Counted from the first letter of the stretch, positions 1-12,882 are shown. The stretch: DNA of 64,000 nucleotides from Icerya purchasi (GCA_039619475.1 CM077115.1:418012557-418076556); one strand, 5' to 3'. Notes: a model not told the origin generated them from the letters alone. A program made the numbers and translations.

Positions 1-2040
1 CTTTTCCCTTTTTCCTATAAATCTATTTTGAGCTACACCCATCCAATCATATAGGTTGTTCAGTTTATACTTGGTCTATCCGTTCAAAATCTTCTTCATC
101 TTCCAAATTTCGTAGCATATGATCCAAATTGTAATTCGGATTATCGTTAATATTAAAATATTGTTCACATACAAATTTCCAAGTCACATTTTCTGATTTC
201 AAAAAATCACTTTGTTGTCGCCGTAAAATATATAATAAAACTCGTTGCCTATAGAATTTTTCATTGTTTTCAGCTCTAGGATCATATTTAAGTTTTGGTA
301 TGACTCTAAGAATGAAAGCTATTTTTTTTTTTTTTTAACAGAATAATTTAAACCTCTTCTAGAAATTTTTGTAAAAACAATTCCCCTGGCCTTTGTTGAT
401 ATTTTTTTAAAGGATTTGAAATAGAAATACTACCATATTCTTTACTCATATTCACTTGTTCTTCCCATACATTGTGTGATGAATTAATTAAAATAAATTG
501 TCGGGACGATCGAAAGAAAGGCCAATTCATTATAATCCAAAATATTTCTCGTGCTCAAAATAGTCTCTTTCAGCAGACACTTTTATCAGAATTTTTTGAA
601 TTATCTATTGAACATTATTATTATTATTTTGAGATACTTGCACCGTCTGTTTAATAAAATTTTTCATACCGCCCGATCTTGGTTCAGATTTGCTTAGCAA
701 TATACTGAAGAACAAATGAATAGAAATGATTGCTTATTGGCTGTTTAAATGTGAATCATTCCATTTTCAAATGTATTCGAAATCTCCATTAATAAATTGA
801 AGCTTACTTTTATTGATACATTCTTTCGGATACTTAAAACGATAAAACAGTTTCAGAAGAATTTTTTTTCATCCCATTGACAATACGCTTTAAGGGTTAG
901 AGTTCAATAATTTTGATTTACGAATGAATTCAGAGTGTTTTGGTTGAAGTTAGAGTAATCATAATCAGGACCTAATCTAACCGGTATAAATCAGCTGCAC
1001 TCAGTGTAATAAAGACAGTAAAATAAAGTGAGTTCCACACCCCTGACGGGGACTCTTAATTCTTCGACCATATCTATTAATTCTCGAGATCTCGAAAACC
1101 AATAAGAACTTGATAATCTCCGGTTCACATTATAAGATAAAATTGATCGATATAAATTTGGTTTACGTTTTGTAATAGTTCTTTAAGTTCTTCAATTAAT
1201 TCAATACTACGTAGACGTGAATCTTTTTTAATACATATACACCCATTCTGTAATGCTGTCCAACGCATCAGATTGTTAAAAGCAAAAAATCGAAATCGTA
1301 GATGTTGGGCGGATCTGTCATCTTCACACATCATGAGAAATTTGAAATATTCACTATTAGAAATTTTACCAATCCGTGCATCTCTAAGATCACCTTTACC
1401 AGTGGAAAATACAATTGGAAATGCTCTGGCAATATAACCATCACATGTAAATTCATTAATACGAACAGTATGTAGTTTAGGCCAAGGTGAAAAATAAGAT
1501 TTGTCATCTTGAATTTTCAATATACCATTAATTGCTTTTCGATTACATTTGAAAGTCACAGTCGAAGCTCCAGATTCATAAATATTATTTATCGGTGAAC
1601 TTTGGTAACCAATCTTCGTTATCCAAATTAAATGAAATATTTTGTTGTTCTTGACTAAATATAATTTGTTGAAAAACACTTTCATTACTGGGTAATTTTT
1701 CTCTAGGTTATTAGTATCAATTGTAATATTACGATACCCCAGGGATTATTATTTTTTAAATATTTTAATGTAGCCTTAACAATAAAATCTTTATACCCTT
1801 CTCAGTTATGTCTTCTTACAAAATTATATTGTGAAATAGTGTCAATAGAATGAGGTAGTGAAGTAGTGAAATTTGTAATATGGAAATTAATAATTTGTCC
1901 ACTATACCCGAATCGACCTCCTTTAAGACGATAAACTGTAATAACTGGATGAACTTGAGCAATTAATTGTTCTTCAACAAACGTTAATTTTTTTTAATAG
2001 ATCAGGTTGTGGGGATCCGTATTATTGTTTCTTGAAAAAA
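1..2040 (-). mobile_element. Decayed Helitron/Helentron replication (Rep/helicase) protein, truncated by window edge
   Basis: Reading leftwards on the minus strand, a colinear series of frames matches the Helitron-like N-terminal (Rep) domain family. In order: VEEQLIAQVHPVITVYRLKG (about 1980-1920) with GGRFGYSGQIINFHI; then in the 1125-1685 frame ARAFPIVFSTGKGDLRDARI, EYFKFLMMCEDDRSAQHLRF and FRFFAFNNLMRW; then SSYWFSRSRELIDMVEELR (about 1105-1045), a degraded CxxP-type Rep block, and PDYDYSNFNQNTLN (about 960-920). Later blocks include PLKKYQQRPGELFLQKFLEE (410-355) and YRQRVLLYILRRQQSDFL (about 260-205). In-frame stops and frameshifts at about 1830, 1745, 1130 and 650 show it is inactive. 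The helicase half would continue beyond position 1. Helitrons move by rolling-circle replication. No element terminus is visible. Confidence 0.85.
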
Positions 2041-2069
2041 TATTTAATTCATTTATTACTTTAAATTTG

Positions 2070-2324
2070 TCACAAATAGAACAAAGAGATCATCTTTATT
2101 GATTTGTAAATTAAACAAACAACAATGACACACACTACATATTTCAAAATTTTAATTCTTTTGTGTAATTTCAAAATTTGCTGGATGTATATATCAAAGT
2201 TAACATCGTCTCGGTAACGATACGGTTCTTCTTGATTTTGTTTTTGTCGTTTTCTTACATCATACATTAATGAACGGTTAAGATCACGTTCTTTACAACC
2301 AGTCAACGTACGGTTTCGTAGCAT
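2070..2324 (-). CDS. Unrecognised 84-codon open frame next to the Helitron remnant
   Basis: The frame reads MLRNRTLTGCKERDLNRSLM with a basic/polar first half and a hydrophobic tail (YVVCVIVVCLIYKS). It lies upstream of, and on the same strand as, the Helitron Rep remnant, so the polar half may be the degenerate N-terminus of that protein. No family was recognised. It may equally be chance. Confidence 0.15.
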   Translation of the reverse strand: MLRNRTLTGCKERDLNRSLMYDVRKRQKQNQEEPYRYRDDVNFDIYIQQILKLHKRIKILKYVVCVIVVCLIYKSIKMISLFYL

Positions 2325-3758
2325 TTTGCTGTTACAAAAGAAATTATTAGCAATAATAATAATTCAATTCGCTTATTTATGGAAAATAATGCAATCTTTA
2401 CAATAATTGTCACCTGTATGTGCACAACATTGCGTTAGTTATAGGATATAGTTATTAAATATAATATAAATGTGTAGAAAGTAAATAAATAAAAGTTGCA
2501 ACGTATTGAACTAAAAATGCATACACGCATTATGCGTTAATAGAGTAATAGTAACTATTGTAATACCTACAAACCACCAAGCCGCTCAGGCTAAGTAAAA
2601 GATGTAAAAGAAAACTATGGAAAGGACAGCAAAGGAAAAGAAAATAAACGATTCCACAAACAATATACATGACATGACTCTTATTTAAAAACATTAATAT
2701 ATGTTATGTGGCTGATATATTATCGCAGATTTGAACAAATTACAGTTTGAACTTTAAAATGTGTACATATATTCTTGGACATGATTCTAACTATATTGCA
2801 ACGTTAACGTGCTTATCATATAAACTGTAACTTTACTAAATATGAGGAAAACTTAGCATAAATATAATATTACGAAAGACTTGTCTGAATAGCACTCTGC
2901 AAATGGAATATTCAATTTTATAATCATATAAATCACCCCTATGTATACTATTACATTTATGTAATAATTATGAAATAAGTAATTACCGACACACTGTGTG
3001 TAGAAGAATGGTTTAAGTTTAAATAAGAATATTTTTAAATTGTCTTAATTAATATAATGCAAATGTTATTAAGAAATTCTCTGCTATTTTTATGTGAAAA
3101 TTTAACATGCACTCCTCTTCTTGGAAAATACTAAAAATATAAGAAAATGGGATTTTAATGTTGTTATATAACATTAATATGTGTAAAATAAGTTAATATT
3201 ACTTTAGCCTAAATGATATAAAAAGAAGCATGTCAACTAACAGACGTACAATATTTTTTAAACCACCCAAAATAATATAAAACAGAAAAATTACATACAA
3301 GAACTAAGTATAGCATAGAATTAAATAAGAGAAAAATAATTGATTTTATTACCAGCGATCCAATGGAAAATACATATTAGTAAAGGAAGTGATAGTTTTA
3401 TTTTGAAATAGTCGGGTTGCTGATTTTAATAGGCAATTAATTTGCTCTTAATAAAAATAGTTTCATTACTTATATAAATATCTTGAAAATTCAAAAAAAA
3501 AAATAAAATTACCGATAAATTATTGGAAATATTTTATGTTGGAACTCCTAGAGATAATGTTAAGTTTATTATGTCTTTTTTTTTTTCGTTATAATATTAC
3601 AAAATGTACGTACTCGTAAGTAGTATATTTATATATAACACAACGAATAAACTCAGAGTGAAGCCTTCTCTATGGAAAACTACATATTAAAATATTTGAA
3701 AGAACCCGCAGGTGGTAGCACTAACTAAACACAAATTTCACAGATGAAGTTATTTTTG
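2325..3758. other. AT-rich non-coding stretch
   Basis: The stretch is very AT-rich with no open frame of note, no splice-bounded exon that I recognise and no terminal repeats. Short A and T runs occur near 3490 and 3578. It may include the remaining 5' flank of the Helitron. Confidence 0.5.
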
Positions 3759-4003
3759 CAAATCCGAAAATGATAGGACATAGACCGTAAATTGCGATGT
3801 TGCAATTGGAAAAAATATTTATTTATTAAAAATAGTATAATGTAAATATCTATGACAAAAAGTTAGCACAGCGTAGAGTTGTAGTGCAATTATGCAGGTA
3901 CAACACCGATAATTTGGTGGTTGCAGGTTTTTTAATAAATAAATATTTTTTTCAAATTGCAACATGGCAATTTACGGTATATGTCCTATTATTTTCGGAT
4001 TTG
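3759..4003. mobile_element. Foldback/MITE-like element with 74-76 bp inverted arms
   Basis: The left arm 3759-3832 (starting CAAATCCGAAAATGATAGG) and right arm 3928-4003 (ending CCTATTATTTTCGGATTTG) are reverse complements with about four mismatches and one indel. They enclose a 95-bp loop. The arms are too long and too similar for chance, and the unit would form a long RNA hairpin if transcribed. No coding capacity and no convincing target-site duplication were seen. A non-autonomous foldback DNA transposon is the likeliest origin; a hairpin small-RNA locus is an alternative. Confidence 0.75.
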
Positions 4004-7000
4004 AGTAATTCTCATGTATGTATATACAGATATAAAAAAATAACATTTTTTATTTATACAACTTATTTTTTTTTTTTTAAATAACGACTGATAACACATC
4101 TAGACATGTGAATATAATTATGTTCAATTTCATGTCCAGATGTTCAGCAGTTTTTTTATAAAATGTATCACAAGAAAAGGTCATTCTGATATTATTTTTA
4201 GGGAAGGGGGTCGTGCTAACTTAATATTATTTTGAATTTCATCAACTTTATGAACTCCTATTAACTCCTCTTAAAACTTGGTCACGTACTACTTCTCCGT
4301 TCTGCAGTTCTTAACACCCTGCGTTTTACTTCGTTCCTTTCGCCAAGTTTTCGATTCTGTGTTTTGTCATAGTGCTGCCCTCTCCTTCCTGACGACAAAA
4401 CCGGCTTCTCTCTGTCTACTCAACGTCCCGTTTTTTATTGCCATATTTATGTCTTTTTTTTTTTCCATTACCTGATTCTTCCATTTTGTCGAACTATATT
4501 TTAATTACATCTTTTTTCGAATGTTTCTGAACGACAACTTCTGGTTAATGTGTCCGGAGAAACTAAGAAATATCGTACGTTGGCAGATCTGCTGGCCCGT
4601 AAAGCGAGCATAAAAGGACTTTTAAAATTTCCAATAGCAGCCCTAGGGAGAGTAAAAAACATCGACACACTGACATGAATATAAAGTCCGATGGGTGTTT
4701 ACCCTTTATTCTGCTATACAAAATGTTTCACTTTTAAACACCGAACGACAGATATTGTAGATTACGCAGGAATCCGAGTCTGCCAATGCCCATCATCTGT
4801 CTGCTTTGCGGTAGCCGAGATTTATGGTAATGGACACCATTACTCGATTGCGAAAAAAATCGGTTGAAAAATTGTATTGCGTCGTCGATACTTTAGGAAA
4901 AGGAAAAGAACATCGGAAAAGATAGACATGGCCAATATTATAAAACATTGAAATATAAATACTCGAGTAATAACATCGAAGTAGAAATTGGCTATGTGCG
5001 CGATTCATATGCGGGATTGGTACGTTTTGGAGATTAGGTGCCAGAGTCTAAACAAAGCCGTCAGCTTTTAATGTTCGTTTAATGAAATAAGGGCGCGTTC
5101 CTTTAACCGGATGAGTGATGAAGCAGCGATATCGACTTGGCTGGAAGACGGATTACACACACACACGCTGCCCTTATCAGTTCGTCCGACGGGACTTTGA
5201 AATTACTTTTTCCCATACGAAATGCAAACACGACCAAAACATGAAATATCTTCATTTCGGGTGGCAGTCAGTCTGATGTGAACGTAATTCACTCGCTTCC
5301 ACAGCCGGTGGCAGTATACGGAAAAGTGAAAATTGATAAAAGAATTGTCAATGCGGAAAATTAGAGTTTTCACGCTTTAGTGATTTTCCCGATTGTGGGA
5401 AATAAAACTGCGACCGAAGACCGAGCCGTTATCAGCGATGTGTGCAATAATAATGGTAAACCCGACTAATGCGCTGATAATAATGGTCAGCTAAATGAAA
5501 ATTATAATGTCTCGAAATTCTCGGAAAATCGCCTGTTGACGATTAATAATATAAAAATAACGACCGGTCTCGTTGTTCGTAGTCGCTAAGTTCGCCGTAA
5601 GACACTTTTGAGGACGGGAATTGGCTGCAGCCGGCACACCTGTCGAAGGACTTATAAGGTCAAAAGAAAATACAACAAGCGAAGAAGCGCGCAGTTAGCG
5701 TCCGAGATTCTGTCACGTGACTCTCCTAATTTATTTTACCTCCGCCTTATCGCTGCATTATCCTTAATTCTTTGCCTACGTCTTCCGTTTCCGAATATTC
5801 TCCGGGTCCTTCGATCTTATCTATGTACTCTTCACATCCTTTCACCGTGAAGACTTTACACGTTTCTTGCCAGCCGATTAAATTTTCCATCGCTACTCTA
5901 TCTGGAAATTACGAAAATCACCTATACTCTTTTTTCGTATCCTTCACATATCCAGTTTGGCAAAGTTGAATAAACTCGCAGTGTTCGATGGCGGCCACAG
6001 AAATTAGTTTCGGGGGTAATTTTCATTTTAAAATCTCTTTCAATTCGAGTAAGCAAATGTGCTTGGTCTTTGGGACTTTTTGTTTTGGACTTTTTTTTAA
6101 ATTACTTGTGAATAATGCTTTAAAAAATACATTTTTTTTTTTTTTTTTTTTAAGGGCATAATATCTACACCCAAATCATCGTTTGAAGCCATAAGAACAA
6201 TATGTCTCTTTCCCGCCCCAAAGTGGAGTTATATATATACCATTGGAAAACCCTTTCTATCTACATCAATGTTTAATCATGATGCTAAGCTGATTTTATC
6301 AAACTAAATTAGGTAAACCCAATTTTGCAATATACAAAAAAGAAGAAAAAAAAAACAAAAGATTAAGCGCACTGAATTTATTCGGATGTCCGCGTAGGAT
6401 TTTTCCTCAACCACACGGGCAGGATTTTAGGAAACACATTATATCTACATTAAAAAACTCAGAAATCGAGTTTTAGTTAACTCGAGATTCAATTTTTGTT
6501 TAGGAATTTACAGTACGAAACTTACAGGAAAAATATTAAAAATGACATTAATTGTGTCCGCGCGAAATCAGTTTTACGAATAATTTTCGTTTTTCGCCGA
6601 AAATCAACACACTACCCGCCCCTTGTTTATTTCATAAGAAAAGTACATTGAAAAAAAAAAAAAAAAAAAGTGAATTTTCTTCAAATTTCTTTACAAATTT
6701 TATAGAATCCAGTCTTATTTATCACCAATTTTGCGCCGCGCGATTTTTCTTTCAACTCTTAAAAGCAGCGACGGCCGGTGCTTCTCCTTACGATGCGCTT
6801 ATGACCACTATCCAAATTTTCGCGACACGTCCGACTTACAAAAATTATATTTATTTAAATATATTACGTATAATAATATTATTTGATTCTTCTTAACAAA
6901 GTCCTTTTACGCTTTTTTACTCTTTATTTTATGCACTTGCCAGTAGCGGAGACGTTTAGACATCAATTATTGGCTCGCAAAATTCAGGTAGTAAAATCAA

Positions 7001-7022
7001 AAATGCGGTAAATTACTTGCAA
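4004..7022. other. Non-coding stretch with moderately CpG-rich centre
   Basis: The stretch contains only short chance open frames. From about 4990 to 5990 the sequence is richer in CpG than its surroundings, which could mark regulatory DNA. Homopolymer runs lie near 6131-6151 (T) and 6651-6669 (A). No exon or RNA gene could be supported. Confidence 0.5.
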
Positions 7023-7465
7023 AATAAAAAGATTTCTATAAGTCATAAAAGGAAAAAATTTAATCAATGTGTATGACTTACGGATGTGAAACATGGAACA
7101 ACACAGCAGCAATGGAAGAAAGACTAAGAGTGACGCAGAGGAGGATTGAAAGAAGAATAATTGGCATAACTCTAAAGGATAAAACAGAAAATAAACGGAT
7201 CAGGGAAACTACAGGAATAAAAGATGTAGTACAAAAACGATAAAAGAATCAAAATGGAGATGGGGACTGGTCATCTCGCAAGACATCCGGAACTCTTTGC
7301 AAATACAGTGACAATATGGGTGCCAAACGGAACACGTAGAAGAGGCAGATCGTTACGACGTAAATAATTTTCTAAAGGACTGGACGAGCAAAGCGGAAGA
7401 CAAGAAAAAATGGAAGGAACTTCGAGAGAGCTACACATCCAACAGTGGATTGAAAATAGCTCTGA
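7023..7465 (+). mobile_element. 3' end of an RTE-type non-LTR retrotransposon, decayed
   Basis: Conceptual translation gives MTYGCETWNN (from 7074), then RLRVTQRRIERRIIGITLKD, KRIRETTGIKDVV, and after a stop and frameshifts KWRWGLV and FLKDWTSKAEDKKKWKELRE SY. This order (TYGxExW, R.Q..xERRxxGxxLxD, K..DV, KWRW.G, W...A.D...W..L.E.Y) is the conserved C-terminal region of RTE-clade reverse transcriptases. Multiple frame breaks (around 7225-7380) show it is dead. The element is strongly 5'-truncated: endonuclease and RT core are missing. Its 3' tail probably lies in 7466-7660. Confidence 0.8.
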
Positions 7466-7739
7466 AGATGAAGATGAAAATCAAAAAGGAAAAGGAACGA
7501 TGCTGGAAAGGAATTACCGTAAAATGTGTCCAAAAAACCCTCTAGGGCCGAGGAATTCTGAAGGGGGGGAAAATGGAAAATATAGTGTGAAAAATAGTGG
7601 ATGCCGCGAAAAAAGCAACGAGAGAAAAGCGAAAAAAAAGTAATTTTGCGCGCAAGAGGGGAAACGAGTAAAATTGTCGCGTTTTTACAGCCACCGGATG
7701 CGACATCTCGCAACTCGGAATTACCCTATGGTGGGATAC

Positions 7740-7906
7740 ACAAGAGCAAAGAGTGGGCAAGTAACCAGTAGGATAGCCTCAGTAGTTCGGTTGCCTGGTG
7801 ACGTTCAATCGGTGCAATAGACAACTTTCGCAAAGAAGAGCGCTACGACGCCAGTGACAGAGTGAGCGAGGAGAGAAGGACTGTTGCCGAGGTAGGAATC
7901 GAAAAA
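7740..7906 (+). promoter_or_regulatory. Promoter/5' UTR-like stretch upstream of leader exon
   Basis: The stretch has raised GC and CpG compared with the retrotransposon remnant before it, a TCAGT initiator-like pentamer near 7778, a half X-box-like GTTGCCTGGTGAC, and TGACGT. CCGAG|GTAGGA at 7891 could be a non-coding exon border. All of this is motif-level inference. Confidence 0.18.
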
Positions 7907-7973
7907 ATGGTGATAGCGTACTTTGTTCTTCTGATTACGATTAGACAGCAGTTTCTAGCGTTGACGAGCAGAG
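7907..7973 (+). CDS. Candidate first coding exon with signal-peptide-like leader
   Basis: ATG at 7907 lies in a favourable AAAAAATGG context and opens MVIAYFVLLITIRQQFLALT followed by SR, ending in phase 1 at AGAG|GTAGCA (donor at 7974). The hydrophobic stretch VIAYFVLLITI followed by polar residues resembles a signal peptide, and phase-1 exits are common after signal-peptide exons. Without splicing the frame closes at a TAA near 8008 after 33 codons. The 170 bp upstream are GC-richer than average and contain TGACGT and GTTGCCTGGTGAC motifs, suggesting a 5' UTR or promoter. No downstream exon was identified, so this is a weak prediction and no function is assigned. Confidence 0.22.
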
Positions 7974-10640
7974 GTAGCATCGAAAGCGAACGAAATAGGT
8001 CAAATTAATTATTTTATTCACACTAGCGCGCTTCGTATTATTACTACCGAGAAGGATAATTATTTTCGGAGTTGGCCCTATCGGTAATGAGAATTTCGAG
8101 TTTACGAAGAGACACGCTCACAGGCGCACAGCGGTATTAAGTATTCGTAAACGGAGCCGGGTACGTAAGAATCGCGCCATCGCTGATGTGGGCTCTCGGG
8201 GAAAAATCATGCTTATGAATAATGGTAGGCAATTTATAGTAGTAGCATTCGAAATAGCGAGCGCCGAATCGAACATCATCGCCGCGAGCTTGGTCGACGG
8301 AAATAGGAACGCAGGACGAAAAGCGAGCTGTACGAAGATGGGGAAGTATGAAATCAAAATTCCAATCGGCGATGTTAATCGAAAGATATTATTCATTGTC
8401 TGTAATAATTGGGAGAGTAAATAAATGCGATCATTGCCGAAGCTCGAGAAAGAGGTGGATAAGCAGCCTATGCAGCCACCAATCATCAATCTTTAATCAA
8501 TCAATCAACGCAATCATCTCCAGAAATGGCTGCTTCGATGCCCCTCTATAGGCACATCGCAAGAGCGGCTCCGCGCCGCTTCATTGTCAGGCGTCTTGGC
8601 CGTCATCACTATTAGCGCGCATTATAGGTGCGATTAGCATCATCGCGTACGGCGAATGCGGACTCCGACTACGTATCAAAAAACCCGAAAAGAAAGAAGA
8701 GAGTGGCTACGCGGACGCGTTCCTATTAAAAGCGCGGGAGATGCAGCCGGGTAAAAAATGTGAGAAGATCAGAATTCAGCGACGGCCACGATCGGAAAGA
8801 GACGGACGGACGTGCAGACAAATAAGGACAATAATGATGGAAAACTAATGAGACTCACCGACCGCAGTTAAATACGATGTATGACCAATTAAGATAACAA
8901 CCATAATACCCCGCTCGCCAATACACACTTTTAGAATAATTTCCTCCCATTCGCTTCTCCAAACTCTCACCAATCCCTTTACCATATTATACATACGCAC
9001 ACACACACACACCTATGAAATACCTTTTAATTCGTTTAATCTTCCATCAGCCATCGCTGCAATAAAATTTTGCGATTTGAATCCGCTCTCGGCCCGTTTC
9101 CCTGCGCAATATCGCTCGAATATTTACCTTTATACGTATTATAATATCGTGGATGTGATTTCCGGAAACGTATACGTCTAATTGCCGACCAGGCGCTTAT
9201 AAAAAATCAGGAGAATCATAAAGTAAACTCCACTGGAGATATTTCAGAATTTTAGAAGAAAACAAAAAAAGAACAGACCACTCTTATAGAGAGTAATTTA
9301 CTAAAAAATTATAGTAGCTAAATTTTTTTGCGACGCGTAATGTTCGGGAACCGATATTAAAGCGTATTCAGTTAATAAAAAGCTTTTGTAAGAAAGATAA
9401 ACGTTTTTTGCCTTTTTTTTTACTTTTCCGGAGTGGAAAATGATCTCGAATTAAACTGTAAACACCGGGCGAGATTCGTTAAGTTATTTTTGAAACGTAA
9501 AAAAATACCCAATTTTATATAATTATACTCGTACGTTGATAATTCGGTACATTATAGACGATGATAACAATTAAAAGATGAAACACTGTGATCGACTCGA
9601 CCTAATGATAGAGTCTCCCACAGTATAGAATAATCGGCTTTTATTTTTTTCGTAAATGAACTGAAACTTTTGTAAGTATGATAAAATTAAACGTTGTAGA
9701 TTTCGTCACGGCGTATTCCGTACAAACAAAATGTTGTATTACATCAATACCTGATTTTTCGTATCACCCTCACAAAAAAGGAGGAGACCCACCGATTATT
9801 TGTACATATATATATATATATATATGCGTAATAAATTTGTGTATATTTTTTTGGTTGTAGTTCGACTTTTTTTTAAAATTTATTCACACCCTGTCGAAAT
9901 GCACGAGAAAACACTTGAGGGGAGTAATATCACCTCGTGATTTTTTTTTTACCTTTTTTTTTTTTATTGGCTTAAACACTTCCTAAAGTATCCAAGAATG
10001 ATGTGAAAAGTTGATTAGGAGGGAGGCAAAACTTGTAAGTGGGTCAAAAAGTCGTTTTTCCGAACATAGTCGTGAAGCAAAATTAGCGGTTTTTCAAGTG
10101 TGCGTGGAAGCATGTGTTTGAGGTGTTTATTCTTCTTTATATGAATTATACCGACACTTCTCAACTTCCACAGCTTTCAATCTTGATTAATAGATGCCTC
10201 TTCTACGCCAATTTTGAGGCTGAGAAATCAGCTGTTTGTAGAAAGTCCGTTAGAACATGCAGCAGAGTTAGTGTTTGCCTTCTCCACGTGTATACATCAG
10301 TGTTCCGGTAAAATTGTTGGTATTGAGACGGATTTGGTATCTTTTGACAATGTTCGAGTTAACAATTTAATCTCCGGTCGCATCATTAAATTCACGATCT
10401 CACGAACGTCGTTCTAAGCTGCACCGCTACTTTGTCTTTTGTCTTGTCAAGGATGCTTACTCGGCTAAAACCAAAAGTCCCCGTGTTCGGTAGTAAGTCC
10501 GGTCGTTTGTACGGTTGCGTTGGAGTAGAGACCACGTTAGTGTTTCAGTGGTAGTGATCGAGGGCTAAAACAGTGACATGTGCCTGCGGCGAAAGCGCAG
10601 AATACTGTGTGTCGGGTTAGAGCGGTTTTGTAGATGCTCC
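7974..10640. other. Mostly non-coding; CpG-rich 8000-8850, simple repeats
   Basis: A CpG-rich block (about 8000-8850) carries open frames on both strands at once (8188-8424 + and 8118-8489 -), neither with recognisable homology; overlap on both strands suggests composition rather than coding. (AC)n lies at 8998-9013 and (TA)n near 9806-9822. The part 10010-10640 may include degraded upstream sequence of the Mutator-like remnant but I could not align it. Confidence 0.4.
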
Positions 10641-10925
10641 AGTGGCAAATCTGTTCTCGATACAGTTGTTTATATTGCTGTTTTATACTTCAACGATGGC
10701 TTTACAATCGAATTAATGCAAATTATGGATCTATTGGACATAACAATCGGATTAAATTGTTACAATTTCTGTACCGAAGTCGATGCGTCGCGCAATTCCC
10801 TTTCCGAGCGATCGCTCACCGAAGAGAACTGCCCCCGCCGGGACGTAATTTCGACAAGGAAGGATGAGGAGGAGGAAAACCTCAAATTAGAAGGCCAATT
10901 ATATGGAGCAGGCATAGCAGATTAG
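10641..10925 (+). mobile_element. C-terminal remnant of a Mutator-like transposase-domain protein
   Basis: The frame ending at TAG 10923-10925 reads SGKSVLDTVVYIAVLYFNDG, then MQIMDLLDITIGLNCYNFC, EVDASRNSLSERSL and finally KLEGQLYGAGIAD. This matches the C-terminal pattern of the arthropod repeat family annotated as Mutator-like transposase domain: VVEIA...FNDG, xGxNxxxFCxEVDxxR, and a terminal G.LYGAGIAD. About 95 codons are uninterrupted to the natural stop, so decay may be recent, but the catalytic N-terminal part is absent or unrecognisable upstream. A related shortened copy lies at 43440-44168 on the other strand. Confidence 0.7.
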
Positions 10926-12882
10926 AGTTAAAACGAAAATTTCAACAAAATTCTACTACTCAAAACTTTAAACAGCAATATTTCGAAACTGTGTTTTTCA
11001 AACTGGGTGTACCAATAGAGAGCTCCCTCAATTTTTATCCGATTGATTTAAAATTTTGACTGCAACTTTAAAATAAGATTTTTTAGTGAACATCGTAGGA
11101 TTTTTTTGATAAATTGATATTTACAATTTTTATGAGCGATTTTCGACCGATTTTTTCGAAAAAAATAAAAAAAACAATTCAAGTCACCGTCGTCATTTTT
11201 TAAATCAATTTTTCGAAAAAATCCTACCGATGTTTACTTCATTTTGAGCTATATTTTAAGAAACTTTTTGGGGTTTTTTGTTCCAGATTAAAAATTGTGA
11301 CCTGTAGTCGTATGGAGCGACCGATTTTTTTTCTTTTTTTGCGTGCGCTGCTGTGCCGCCATTTTGTATTGTACAAATTAAAATAAAACATGTTTTCTAT
11401 AGTTAAAGACTACTCTACTTTTATTTACACAAAACCTCATATCTCTTTTCTATGGTTCGTGGTAAGAGAAAATGACCCGAAATTTTGTGAGCGCAAGGTG
11501 ATATTTTACCCCTTAAATAGCAAGTTTTTAAAAAATGACTAAATTAATGCATTTTTTTCATTCCCCCCCGTAAACTTTACTGTTTTCTTTTCCTCCTACA
11601 ATTCGAGCTAATTCTTCGAACGTGATTAACCCGTCTTCATCGAGGAGAGAATATTTTCAGGGAAAAATACGATAACCGTGAATGGAAAAGGAAAAGAGGC
11701 GGGACGTGTGACAGGAAGAAGAGAATACCGAGAAAAGAATGAGAATAGTGGTGCGAAAAAAAGAAAATGCGGTTTGTTAAGGAGAGCAGGAAAGAGACAA
11801 CTGTACAGAAAAGAGTAATAATGTGGAAGCGAAAGAAAAAAGCAAGAACTAAAGTTGCCCAAAATTTTTAATCGGGCATTGCACAGTGAGAATAATACTG
11901 CGTTAGTGGGGAAAAAATTGTCCTAAAATTCTGCGCAAACACACCAAAATATAGTTTGAAAGAGGGGCTTTTCTCGGACCTTTTATATTTTCTAAAACAT
12001 ACGGGCATCGTAAGATTTCCAATTTCGATTTATTTCGAATTAATAACTTCCACTATTGGGTGGTTCTTCGTGTTTTCCCAATGGGATTCCACGAACACGC
12101 AGTACTATACACATATTGAGATTCTTGCTACGATTAAAATTACTCGCCTACCTCTTCAGACGCCGTCGTCAGAAAGGGTAGCGAAGGATTCCGTCTGTGG
12201 TCAAATTAAATTGACGAAGGCCTTAACATATGGCTTTAGGAACTGTCCGAAAAGCCCATGTTGTTGACCTGCTCGATACGCGATGTTTATTTCGCCGTGA
12301 TTTATCGGCCTTAGGCGGTTGTACGGATAATACAAAATTGTTTAATAACAATTTTAAAAATTCTGATAAATCGTAGCCACGGAAAATGAACTTATTCCTG
12401 GGAAATCTTCGCTAGCCGTAAAAAAACGAAAAATGTAAAAGTTCATAATTGAATTGTCAGACCGGGCGATCGATCGCTCTACTAATTAATCTCGCGATTT
12501 ACCATGTAGCGGCTGAAAAACAGTGAAATTGCTAAATTATGAAGAAAAAAACTAGCTTAGCCGTTAAATATGATTTAATGGTAAGCCGAAAATAGAACAC
12601 GCGAAAAATCGCAGCTTAAATCATTTTTAAAATACCGTTTTTTCTAGCAAAAAAATTCGACCTTTATGTTTGAAGTATTCAAATTTCTCCTGCATGAAAC
12701 CGACGCTGCCGTTGCCGGTAATTTACTAATTAAATCGTATTTAACGTATCAACCTCTGACGATCCTTTTTCGGCAGTTCCCAGCAAACGATTGTGTCCTA
12801 CAACATTGTTGAATTGGTCATTTGACTTACACTTACATTTCTCGCGTCGTGTTTTAATTTTCGTATCTTCTTCCAATTGCAA

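Noticed and set aside
8118..8489. Open frames of 123 codons (-) and 78 codons (+) over the same bases
   Set aside because: Simultaneous openness on both strands, no recognised product, and no clear exon borders.
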